Source: Allomeiothermus sp035760705
GTDB lineage: Bacteria > Deinococcota > Deinococci > Deinococcales > Thermaceae
DNA: 9,643 nucleotides
Direction of reading: 5' to 3'
NCBI GenBank assembly: GCA_035760705.1
Contig: DASTSL010000108.1
Span: 1 to 9,643 of the forward strand
This document shows positions 1 to 5,573 of the stretch, in pieces. The translations under genes were made by a program, and so were the position numbers. The notes under the pieces were generated by a model. The model did no database searches. It was given only the letters and a program-made list of their open reading frames with translations, and was not told the origin of the DNA. The first letter of the stretch is position 1; every line of letters begins with the position of its first letter.

Positions 1-58
1 CGAGGATTAGGAACTCGAGCAAACCTTTCCGCAGTGAATTGAACTTCTCACTATCCAT
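1..58 (-). CDS. PadR-like transcriptional regulator, N-terminal fragment cut by window edge
   Basis: The minus strand reads ATG at 58-56 followed by 18 further open codons to the edge: MDSEKFNSLRKGLLEFLIL. This resembles the start of PadR-family winged-helix repressors, in which a short polar N-terminus leads into helix 1 with a K-G-x-L-E/D-x-x-x-L pattern. PadR proteins are usually about 100-180 aa dimeric DNA-binding regulators that often repress their own gene or a neighbouring transporter or enzyme gene. An AAGG Shine-Dalgarno-like sequence lies upstream, and a perfect 20-bp palindrome overlaps the predicted promoter, which fits an autoregulated repressor. Only 19 residues are visible, so the family call is tentative. 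What it controls lies outside the window. Confidence 0.55.
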   Translation of the reverse strand, partial: MDSEKFNSLRKGLLEFLIL

Positions 59-67
59 ATGGCAAGC

Positions 68-87
68 TACCTTGTTATAACAAGGTA
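68..87. promoter_or_regulatory. Perfect 20-bp palindrome, candidate operator of the PadR-like gene
   Basis: TACCTTGTTATAACAAGGTA is a perfect inverted repeat with no spacer. It lies 9 bp upstream of the PadR-like start codon. On the minus strand its first arm supplies the predicted -10 box (TACCTT, 87-82) and its second arm supplies an AAGG ribosome-binding sequence. A dimer bound here would block both. An intrinsic terminator is unlikely because there is no loop and no T tract. The operator role is inferred from symmetry and position. Confidence 0.55.
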
Positions 88-110
88 CTGGGTTTTGAAC
101 ATTTCGTCAA
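82..110 (-). promoter_or_regulatory. Predicted sigma-70-type promoter for the PadR-like gene
   Basis: The minus strand has TTGACG at 110-105 (5 of 6 matches to the -35 consensus), a 17-bp spacer, and TACCTT at 87-82 (TAnnnT type). The -10 box is inside the 20-bp palindrome, so the expected transcription start falls within that palindrome. Read by eye only. Confidence 0.5.
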
Positions 111-132
111 CCGTTGATTATCGGGTCAGCAG

Positions 133-157
133 CCGTCTCGCAGTCGGAGCGAGCCGG
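133..157. repeat. Imperfect hairpin just after the Imm-5-like stop codon
   Basis: CCG-t-CTCGC, a 7-nt loop, then GCGAG-c-CGG gives an 8-bp stem with one mismatch. It begins immediately past the stop codon (160-158) of the minus-strand Imm-5-like gene. It could slow or end transcription of that cassette, but no T tract follows it on the minus strand, so it is at best a weak or factor-dependent terminator. Confidence 0.25.
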
Positions 158-673
158 TCAGCCATCAAATACGAACCAGCAGATCTCGTTGCGTAGCCTC
201 TGGTCGTCGAGCACGAGTTCTCGAATCTCGTCAGGGAGCTGTGCCCTCTGCCACTGACACTCGAGGCGGCCCGCTTCTTGCTGCTGATCCTTAGGAGCCG
301 CCGCACGCGCCGCCTTGATCGCGTAGGCCGCCGCCCCCAACTCGTGTGCTGCGACGTGGGCTGTCACAGCCGCCTGACCCGCAGCATACGCGGCGTAGCG
401 GGCAGCTCCGCTCAACACTCTTGCCGCAGACATGGCACGGCCACCCGCCGCACGGGCCTCCATCATTTTGATTTCGCCTCGAGTCCACGCCCGAATATGT
501 TCTATGGCTTGGCGAGGCCGAGGGTCTGAGGGCTGCACCGCCTCGAACAAGTGCAACACATGCTCGGCGCAAGCCGCCGTCCACAAAGCAAGCAGACGGT
601 GATGGGCGTCTTGCAGAGTGCCGCCGCGACGTAGGGTAATAAACCTGGGGTCTCGAATCTTGGGTAGTATCAT
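158..673 (-). CDS. Imm-5-like putative immunity protein, copy A
   Basis: This 171-aa soluble protein is Ala-rich and helical. It matches the pattern I know as the Imm-5-like putative immunity protein family: I-R-D-P-R-F at 6-11, R-R-G-G at 15-18, H-R-L-L-A-L-W, C-A-x-H-V-L, then R-G-E, G-Q-A, T-A-H, L-G-A-A-x-Y-A-x-K-A, and near the C-terminus W-x-x-x-Q-L-P and R-E-L-V-L. Such proteins are predicted to neutralise toxins of polymorphic toxin systems, though direct evidence for this family is thin. GAGGAA seven bases before the ATG at 673 supports the start. It is the last gene of the minus-strand cassette, 94 bp after the DUF6273 gene, with its own possible promoter. It is clearly paralogous to the gene at 1462-1938 but 13 residues longer, with an extra charged stretch (PKDQQQEAGR) before the W-Q motif. 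No signal peptide or membrane segment is seen. Confidence 0.75.
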   Translation of the reverse strand: MILPKIRDPRFITLRRGGTLQDAHHRLLALWTAACAEHVLHLFEAVQPSDPRPRQAIEHIRAWTRGEIKMMEARAAGGRAMSAARVLSGAARYAAYAAGQAAVTAHVAAHELGAAAYAIKAARAAAPKDQQQEAGRLECQWQRAQLPDEIRELVLDDQRLRNEICWFVFDG

Positions 674-725
674 TTGTGTTCCTCAGCGCCCAATTCTCGT
701 TTTAGCTGCTAGCACGACCCGTGGC

Positions 726-755
726 ATCATTTCATTGGGGGGATTACAGTATCAA
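726..755 (-). promoter_or_regulatory. Possible promoter for Imm-5-like copy A
   Basis: The minus strand has TTGATA at 755-750 (5 of 6 for -35), an 18-bp spacer, and AATGAT at 731-726 (4 of 6 for -10). It lies in the AT-richer gap between the DUF6273 stop and copy A, giving a leader of about 50 nt with a GAGGAA ribosome-binding site. It would let copy A be expressed separately from the upstream genes. Moderate to weak support. Confidence 0.35.
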
Positions 756-767
756 ATACCTAAATAT

Positions 768-1436
768 CTAGCCCTGTAAATCCAGTTTTAGGGCCGGGCG
801 CACGCCGTCGCGGGCAAGGTTGACTCGAGCATAGCTGCGGATGCTGGCACGGGTGCCGACGAAAAACGCACGCGACGGGCTGCTTCCTCGGGTTCTCAGC
901 CACCACCACGAGCAGCCCTGTTTTTTGCCGTTCTCGGTTATATAGTCGGCCTCGACATTTTTGTCCATCACGTACAGATGACAGCCATCGGCTTTCCTTA
1001 CCTTGGCGAACTCGGTTCCCACCGCACGGCGAAAATCCTTGCCGAGCGCATCGGTCAGACGCTTCACCTCGGCCATGCTGAGCAAAAAAACCCTGTCCTC
1101 GGTGTCCGGGCTGCCCTCTCCGTTGTCCGTGCATAATGCCGTTTTGACGAATCCCTTCTCCGCGGCGTTGAATGCGGCGTTGTAGAACTCATCGTTCAGC
1201 CACTTGCGCAAATCGCAGTCGCGCCAAGCAATGTCCACAAACTCACGGTGATAGCGCTTGCAGTCCAGGATGTACTCGCTCAAGAGGAGCAGTTCCGCAC
1301 CGGAATTTTGCAGCACCCGCCACTTTATCGGCGTTCTGTCCGTTCCATCCGCCGTCTGCGGATAAGTGCCGAACGTGATGATCTCGCCAGGTTTTGCGCT
1401 CCGGTAGGGCACGAAAGCAAGATTGGCGTCGTGCAC
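768..1436 (-). CDS. DUF6273 domain protein
   Basis: This 222-aa protein consists of almost nothing but a DUF6273 domain, whose function is unknown. Hallmarks of the family are G-x-Y-P-Q at 23-27, I-K-W-R-V-L at 37-42, LLLLSEYILDC at 49-59, L-R-K-W-L-N-D-E-F-Y at 76-85, A-F-N-x-x-E-K-G at 88-95, D-R-V-F-L-L-S at 114-120, W-W-W-L-R-T at 177-182 and G-V-R-P-A-L at 211-216. The WWLR...GVRPAL tail recalls formylglycine-generating-enzyme/C-type-lectin-like folds, which is an inference. I chose the GTG at 1436, preceded by a long purine tract (AGAGG three bases upstream) and 25 bp after the previous gene's stop. An ATG at 1547 in the same frame would add 37 unrelated residues inside the neighbouring gene. 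No signal peptide is visible. The family is commonest in low-GC Firmicutes. Base composition here is lower in GC than the neighbours and CTCGAG is nearly absent, which suggests transfer. Confidence 0.75.
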   Translation of the reverse strand: MHDANLAFVPYRSAKPGEIITFGTYPQTADGTDRTPIKWRVLQNSGAELLLLSEYILDCKRYHREFVDIAWRDCDLRKWLNDEFYNAAFNAAEKGFVKTALCTDNGEGSPDTEDRVFLLSMAEVKRLTDALGKDFRRAVGTEFAKVRKADGCHLYVMDKNVEADYITENGKKQGCSWWWLRTRGSSPSRAFFVGTRASIRSYARVNLARDGVRPALKLDLQG

Positions 1437-1439
1437 GTT

Positions 1440-1454
1440 CCTCTCCCCCTCTCC
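1440..1454 (-). promoter_or_regulatory. Purine-rich ribosome-binding tract deciding the GTG start of the DUF6273 gene
   Basis: On the minus strand GGAGAGGGGGAGAGG ends three bases before the GTG at 1436-1434, between the Imm-5-like stop and the DUF6273 start. It argues for the internal GTG rather than the upstream in-frame ATG at 1547. Confidence 0.6.
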
Positions 1455-1461
1455 TCGAGGT

Positions 1462-1938
1462 CTAGGCCACAAAGCCCGGACTCCTCGCCCGTATCGTTTC
1501 CCGCGCCGACAACACGAGTTCCCGAACCTCGGCGGGAAGCTGTTCATCCTGCCAGGTTCGCTCGAGTTCCACCGACCCGCCCGCCGCCTTGACCGCTTTC
1601 AAGGCGTACTCCGCCGCGCCCAGCGAATGATCCGCCATGTGCGCGGTGGCAACGGCTTGCCCGACCGCCCGGGCCGCCGCGACCGCCACGGGGTTCGCCC
1701 ACTCGCGGGCCACCGCATGTGCTGCCCAAGCGGCCTTTTGGGCAGCCCCTACGGAAGCTTCGCCGCGCTCCCACGCTTTGGCGGTCTCGAGGGCAACCCT
1801 CAACCGCTCGTCTATGCCTGCGCCCAGCAGCGGCAGCACGTGCTGGGCACAATCGTGTGCCCAGGCCATCAACAAGCGATGGTGCTCCTTGCTCAGCAAC
1901 CCACCCCGATGAACCGCGACAAACCGTTGATCGCGCAT
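1462..1938 (-). CDS. Imm-5-like putative immunity protein, copy B
   Basis: This 158-aa paralogue of the protein at 158-673 starts M-R-D-Q-R-F and keeps H-R-G-G, H-H-R-L-L, C-A-Q-H-V-L-P-L, W-E-R-G-E, G-Q-A-V-A-T-A-H-M-A-D-H, L-G-A-A-E-Y-A-L-K-A, W-Q-D-E-Q-L-P and R-E-L-V-L. The family is predicted to act as a cytoplasmic antidote to a toxin, but no toxin gene is seen nearby. The ATG at 1938 lies only 6 bp beyond the DUF6194 stop, with just a weak purine stretch ahead of it, so translation is probably coupled to the upstream gene. The DUF6273 gene follows 25 bp after its stop. Copy B diverges strongly from copy A outside the shared motifs, so this is not a recent tandem duplication. Confidence 0.78.
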   Translation of the reverse strand: MRDQRFVAVHRGGLLSKEHHRLLMAWAHDCAQHVLPLLGAGIDERLRVALETAKAWERGEASVGAAQKAAWAAHAVAREWANPVAVAAARAVGQAVATAHMADHSLGAAEYALKAVKAAGGSVELERTWQDEQLPAEVRELVLSARETIRARSPGFVA

Positions 1939-1944
1939 GAGGCT

Positions 1945-2388
1945 TCACGCAGGCCGCGCCCGGCGTTTGGTGTGTTTGGCCACGTCCAGCTTGTAGGCCT
2001 CGGCCAGAAGAACCTTGACGGTCTCGAGCGTAGCCTCGCCGGGGTTGAGCACGCAGACCCAGGACATCGCCGCGTAGACGGGGTGGGGCATGATCTGGTC
2101 GAGCGCGGTGAAGTCGTGGCCGGTGTTCACGATCCCGCCATCCCTCGGGAAGGGCGGCTGTTGGCTGAACATGGAGCGGTAGGTGTCGCTCCCGACGCCT
2201 ATGTTCAGGCGGAAAACCCCAGGCCGGTCGAGGTCGGAGGCCTGGTCATGGGCATTGCCGGTGACCAGGGTGGCGAAGGGGAGCTTGCGCTCGGGATCGT
2301 AAAAGAAAAAGCTGTCCCCGTTCACGGTGGTGACCTCAACACCGGCGAAGGTTTGGGTGATGTATCGGATGATCTCGGATTCGGTCAT
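1945..2388 (-). CDS. DUF6194 family protein
   Basis: This 147-aa protein matches the DUF6194 family pattern. It starts with a short helix (ESEIIRYI), then has G-D-S-F-F-F-Y-D-P-E-R, FATLVTGN, D-R-P-G-V-F-R-L-N-I-G-V, Y-R-S-M-F, H-D-F-T-A-L-D, M-P-H-P-V-Y, W-V-C-V-L-N-P and a C-terminal LLAEAY helix. The family is common in actinobacteria and some other soil bacteria and has no established function that I know of. It may be related to small YjbR/MmcQ-like or luciferase-associated proteins, but this is a guess. It is complete and near the usual family length, with no signal peptide. It is the first gene of the four-gene minus-strand cassette and has the best promoter in the region. The basic K-H-T-K-R-R-A-R tail is notable. 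The next gene starts 6 bp after its stop. Confidence 0.8.
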   Translation of the reverse strand: MTESEIIRYITQTFAGVEVTTVNGDSFFFYDPERKLPFATLVTGNAHDQASDLDRPGVFRLNIGVGSDTYRSMFSQQPPFPRDGGIVNTGHDFTALDQIMPHPVYAAMSWVCVLNPGEATLETVKVLLAEAYKLDVAKHTKRRARPA

Positions 2389-2397
2389 AAGTTTTCA

Positions 2398-2427
2398 ACT
2401 ATACAACCTTTTCTGGCCTAGGCTCAA
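2398..2427 (-). promoter_or_regulatory. Promoter for the DUF6194 / Imm-5-like cassette, near-leaderless
   Basis: The minus strand has TTGAGC at 2427-2422 (4 of 6), an 18-bp spacer, and TATAGT at 2403-2398 (5 of 6). Only 9 bases separate the -10 box from the ATG at 2388, so the expected transcript starts within about 3 bases of the start codon. It probably drives at least the first three genes. Confidence 0.6.
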
Positions 2428-2525
2428 GGCGGGGGCCCAACTCGAGGCGCCACGCGAACAGCCCGATCAGTGCACAATCAGGCTAAGGGCTTAGTTTCGA
2501 GGAAGACAACCGCGAGGTTCGAGCC

Positions 2526-3005
2526 ATGAGCAGAGCTTTCATCAAAGAAGACGCTTCCGGCGAGGAGGTCATCGTCCCCTCGAGGGCCCCCCTACCGCCC
2601 GGCACCCCCAACCTGGTCACGCCTCGAGGCTACGCGTTGCTCGAGGCCGAGCTGGCCGAGCTGATGGCCGAGCGCGAGCGGGTGTCGTCCGACCCCCGGC
2701 AACTCGCCGGGGTGCAGGGCCGGATCGAGGCGCTCGAGGAACGGCTCTCGAGCGCCCAGGTCGTCGAGCTTAAAGAGGCGCCACCCGGCGAGGTGAGCTT
2801 CGGGGCTATGGTGACGGTTCGCACCGCAACCGGCGAGGAGCGCCGCCTGACCATCGTGGGGGTAGACGAGGCCTCCATCCCCCAGGGCCGGGTGGCCTTC
2901 ACGGCCCCCATCGCCCGAGCGTTGCTGGGGCACCAGGTCGGGGACGAGGTGCGGCTGGAGACGGCCCGGGGCGAGCAGGTGTTGAGGATCGTGAGCATCG
3001 AGTAG
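2526..3005 (+). CDS. GreA/GreB family elongation-factor-like protein with shortened coiled coil
   Basis: This 159-aa protein belongs to the family that binds the RNA polymerase secondary channel. The N-terminal tail starts M-S-R-A-F and includes APLPPGTPN. A predicted helical hairpin spans about 32-80 (T-P-R-G-Y-A-L-L ... L-S-S-A-Q-V-V). The C-terminal FKBP-like domain spans about 90-159, with the signature TAPIARALLGHQVGD at 126-140. Canonical GreA has about 68 residues from T-x-x-G to A-Q-V-I; here there are about 49. The missing part contains the coil tip with the D/E residues that trigger transcript cleavage. It is therefore probably not a cleavage factor but a Gre-like competitor or modulator, similar in logic to Rnk or Thermus Gfh1. 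GAGG eight bases before the ATG supports the start. It is monocistronic, divergent from the DUF6194 gene and convergent with the oxidoreductase. Confidence 0.8.
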   Translation: MSRAFIKEDASGEEVIVPSRAPLPPGTPNLVTPRGYALLEAELAELMAERERVSSDPRQLAGVQGRIEALEERLSSAQVVELKEAPPGEVSFGAMVTVRTATGEERRLTIVGVDEASIPQGRVAFTAPIARALLGHQVGDEVRLETARGEQVLRIVSIE

Positions 3006-3043
3006 GGGTTGACCCCGGCTAAGCGGCGACGCGGGGCAGCAGA

Positions 3044-4993
3044 TCAATCCACAAACTCCAACTTCTCCAAGGGCGGCCCGGGGAAGCGGGAGAAGTCCGG
3101 GGCGTCGGGGCGGGCGTACACCAGCTCCCGCACGGCGCGAACGGCCTGGTCTATGGCCGAGTGCGCGTAGGCATACGCCCCCGAGTCGGAGTTGGCGATG
3201 GCGACGCGGCCCCACTTCCTGCGGGCGGTCTCGATGGGCAGGGGGCCATCGGGCCAAAACTGATCCCAGGGGCGCATGTACTCATAGGCGTAGCCGTGGG
3301 CCCAGCGGTTGACGGTGATGGCGGCGATGTCGCGGGCCGGGTCGAAGCCCCCGCCCGAGAGGGCGCGGCCCAGCAGGTCGCGGACGGTGCGCTCGAGGTC
3401 GCGGAAGCTCAGGGTTTGCAGCTTGCGGCGGCCCTCGAGGGCCTGTTCGCGGCTGGATTTGCCGGGCGAGGTCATCACCTTGCCCAGGTGCAGCAGCACG
3501 GGTTCGTCGGGGCGCTGGGCAAAGCGGTAAGCGCCCATGCTCACCGGGAAGTCGATGCCCACGTCGTTGGCGAAGAAGGTGCCCGGCGCGCTGAAGTTGC
3601 CGATCTTGAGCCGGTCGAAGGCCCGCCAGTTGCGGATCGCGACGTTGGTGTACAACAGCGGAACCTTGACCTGGTCCTCGAGGGCCTCGCGCTGTTCAGC
3701 CGAAAGTTCGTCGCTGAGGTAGGGAATGACCTTGTGCCAGCAGGCCAAGATCACGTGCCCGGCCCGCACGCTTTGCAGCCCGCCCTTGCCCACGTAGGTG
3801 ACCTCGACCTCCTGGGCGGTGGCCGGATTGCCCAGGTGTCGCACCCGCACCACCGTCGCGCCCAGGCGCAGCCGCACCGGGCGGTTGGGCACGTCGAGTT
3901 GGGCGTAGTCCACCCGCTGGGTGACCAGGTCCTCCATCGTGCGGCCCTTGAGGGCTTTGGGGATGAGGCGGCGCACCAGGGCGCGGGCGATCCCGGCGTT
4001 CCCATCGGGAAAATGGTAGATGTAATCGTCGGGGTCGGTGCGGGCCAGCCGCCCGCTGGGGCTCATGGTCTTGTAGATCTTCTCGCCCAGCTCCATGCCG
4101 TCGAAGCCGGGATTGTAGTTGGCCCAGGCGTCAAGGCAGGTGGTGGCGTCGATGCCCACCCCGAAATAGGGTTCGGTGCTGCTCTGGAAAATCGTCACCA
4201 GTTGAGGGTCAGCCTTGACGAACTCGAGCAGAAAATCTTTGTAGGTGGTGCGGGACAAAAGCTCGAACTTCTCCGCCCGGCTCATCCCAGCCAGGTAGTC
4301 GGGCGGGTCGTCGAGGAGGCGGATCAGGTCTTGTTGGGCCTTGGCCTTCAGGGGGGTCTGGGGAACCCAGTCGGCGGCTTTCTCCTCCACCCGCACCAGC
4401 TTGTTGCTGCCGAAGACCTCCCTGGCGAAGAACATCCCCTCGCCCAGGCCGCGTTTGTCGAACCACTCCCCGTCGTAGTAGCCCTCGAACTTCTTGGGCT
4501 CGATGCCGATGTCCGCCAGCAGCTTGTTCACCGCGGGGCTGAAGTAGGAGGGGGTCTGCATGGACTGCGAGCCGCCATAACCGATGAGGGTCTTTCCCCC
4601 GACCCTAAACTCGTTGCGCTTGGCGTGGCCGCCGAAGTCGTCGAGGGGGTCCAGCAGCAGCACCTTGGCTCCCGGCGAGAGCTGGCGGTAGTGGAAAGCC
4701 GCCGCCAGCCCGCTGATCCCAGCCCCCACCACCACCAAGTCGTAGCGCTCGCCGGTGGAGCGCACGGCGCCGGGGTCCAGCTTGAACCTCCCGTCCCGAA
4801 GGGCGTGCATCACGCTCTGCACCCCCTCGTATTGCCCGCGCAGGCCGGTCAGGCGGGCCGGGTCGGGCACACCCTGGGCAAAGGCCCTGCCCGAGATGGC
4901 CGCCCCCACCGTGATCGCCACCCCGTTCAAGAAATCCCGCCGGGTGATCTTGCGGTCCATACCGAGGTCTTTATCTTCCTTCGAATACGGCAT
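3044..4993 (-). CDS. Tat-exported FAD-dependent oxidoreductase, spermidine dehydrogenase-like
   Basis: This 649-aa protein has a twin-arginine signal (T-R-R-D-F-L at 17-22, then a hydrophobic stretch and A-F-A|Q cleavage near 39), so it should be folded in the cytoplasm and exported. The FAD Rossmann motif is YDLVVVGAGISG at 84-95, with the acidic end of strand 2 at D115 followed by G-G-H-A-K-R-N-E-F at 121-129. A C-terminal flavin-binding stretch (IANSDSGAYAYAHSAIDQAV) lies close to the end. The GMDRKITRRDFLNG opening and overall length match Pseudomonas SpdH-type spermidine dehydrogenases, which oxidise spermidine and pass electrons to an acceptor other than oxygen. The substrate is inferred by resemblance and could be another amine. 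The ATG at 4993 is chosen because GGGGAGGG lies three bases upstream; an upstream in-frame start at 5074 adds 27 non-signal residues. No cytochrome partner is adjacent. Confidence 0.72.
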   Translation of the reverse strand: MPYSKEDKDLGMDRKITRRDFLNGVAITVGAAISGRAFAQGVPDPARLTGLRGQYEGVQSVMHALRDGRFKLDPGAVRSTGERYDLVVVGAGISGLAAAFHYRQLSPGAKVLLLDPLDDFGGHAKRNEFRVGGKTLIGYGGSQSMQTPSYFSPAVNKLLADIGIEPKKFEGYYDGEWFDKRGLGEGMFFAREVFGSNKLVRVEEKAADWVPQTPLKAKAQQDLIRLLDDPPDYLAGMSRAEKFELLSRTTYKDFLLEFVKADPQLVTIFQSSTEPYFGVGIDATTCLDAWANYNPGFDGMELGEKIYKTMSPSGRLARTDPDDYIYHFPDGNAGIARALVRRLIPKALKGRTMEDLVTQRVDYAQLDVPNRPVRLRLGATVVRVRHLGNPATAQEVEVTYVGKGGLQSVRAGHVILACWHKVIPYLSDELSAEQREALEDQVKVPLLYTNVAIRNWRAFDRLKIGNFSAPGTFFANDVGIDFPVSMGAYRFAQRPDEPVLLHLGKVMTSPGKSSREQALEGRRKLQTLSFRDLERTVRDLLGRALSGGGFDPARDIAAITVNRWAHGYAYEYMRPWDQFWPDGPLPIETARRKWGRVAIANSDSGAYAYAHSAIDQAVRAVRELVYARPDAPDFSRFPGPPLEKLEFVD

Positions 4994-4996
4994 AAA

Positions 4997-5004
4997 CCCT
5001 CCCC
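4997..5004 (-). promoter_or_regulatory. Strong ribosome-binding site fixing the oxidoreductase start
   Basis: GGGGAGGG on the minus strand is three bases before the ATG at 4993-4991. It places the Tat motif 17 residues from the N-terminus, as expected for this signal type, and rules against the longer reading from 5074. Confidence 0.7.
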
Positions 5005-5119
5005 AGATCGTTCGCAACCTCGAGCCCACGCGCCGCTTAATCCAGCCGAATTCTTCCGGTGTTCCCGCCTTCATCCTACCGGATCAGCCATGGCCGCCGA
5101 ACCGAGATAAGCTAGGGGG

Positions 5120-5557
5120 GTGGTGCTCGCGAATCTGGAAGCCACTCGCCGCTTCGCCCAGAAGCTGGCTCAGGCTTTGCCCGAAGGGTCGCTGCTGCTC
5201 CTCAGCGGGCCGATGGGAGCAGGCAAAACCACGCTGGTCAAATTCATCGCGGAGGCGTTGGGGTTCAAAGGCGAGGTGACCAGCCCCACCTATACCCTCA
5301 TCCACGAGTACCCCACCGAGCGGGGCCTGATCGTCCACATCGACGCCTACCGCATGGCCGACCAGGAGGAGCTGTATAGTCTGGGGCTCGAGGACTACCT
5401 CCCCGAAGCCCGGCTGGTGCTCATCGAGTGGGGAAAACCCGAGGTGTTCCCGGATAGCCTCGAGGTGCGTATAGCCCTCCAGGATGACGCCCGCACAATC
5501 GAGCTGATCGCGCACGGAAACACCCAACCCGTCACCCTCCAGGGGGAAGATTCATGA
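5120..5557 (+). CDS. tsaE: tRNA threonylcarbamoyladenosine biosynthesis ATPase TsaE
   Basis: This 145-aa P-loop ATPase works with TsaB and TsaD to add threonylcarbamoyl to A37 of tRNAs that read ANN codons. It shows a Walker A motif GPMGAGKTT at 30-38, the TsaE-specific S-P-T-Y-T-L-I-H-E-Y at 55-64, H-I-D-A-Y-R at 73-78, L-G-L-E-D-Y in the middle, and L-I-E-W-G-K-P (the usual E-W motif). Length is normal for the family. Tandem GTG codons at 5120 and 5123 are both possible starts, with AGGGGG immediately upstream. TAAGCT at 5108-5113 is positioned as a leaderless-type -10 box. The stop TGA (5555-5557) is embedded in an ATGA, but the ATG opens only a seven-codon frame. It is convergent with the hydrolase, with 16 bp between the stop codons. 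Confidence 0.95.
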   Translation: MVLANLEATRRFAQKLAQALPEGSLLLLSGPMGAGKTTLVKFIAEALGFKGEVTSPTYTLIHEYPTERGLIVHIDAYRMADQEELYSLGLEDYLPEARLVLIEWGKPEVFPDSLEVRIALQDDARTIELIAHGNTQPVTLQGEDS

Positions 5558-5573
5558 ATCCTCCCGCGACCCT

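Noticed and set aside
1423..2421. Plus-strand open frame of 332 codons across the DUF6194 / Imm-5-like genes
   Set aside because: It spans three minus-strand genes with clear family motifs and a promoter; the plus reading has no recognisable domain or ribosome-binding site.
3005..3020. GGGG-ttga-CCCC mini-hairpin after the GreA-like gene as a terminator
   Set aside because: A four-base stem at a GC-rich site without a T tract is expected by chance.
2592..3257. Minus-strand open frame of 221 codons over the GreA-like gene
   Set aside because: It is rich in Arg, Pro and Gly without motifs and crosses the boundary of two well-supported genes.
4994..5074. N-terminal extension of the oxidoreductase starting at 5074
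   Set aside because: The extra 27 residues would bury the Tat signal, and a strong ribosome-binding site lies ahead of the internal ATG at 4993.
3161..5110. Long plus-strand open frame (649 codons) antisense to the oxidoreductase
   Set aside because: Its translation is low-complexity, rich in Gly, Ala, His and Val, with no family motif. It is the expected mirror of a GC-rich gene with strong third-position bias, and the minus-strand frame has a signal peptide and FAD motifs.
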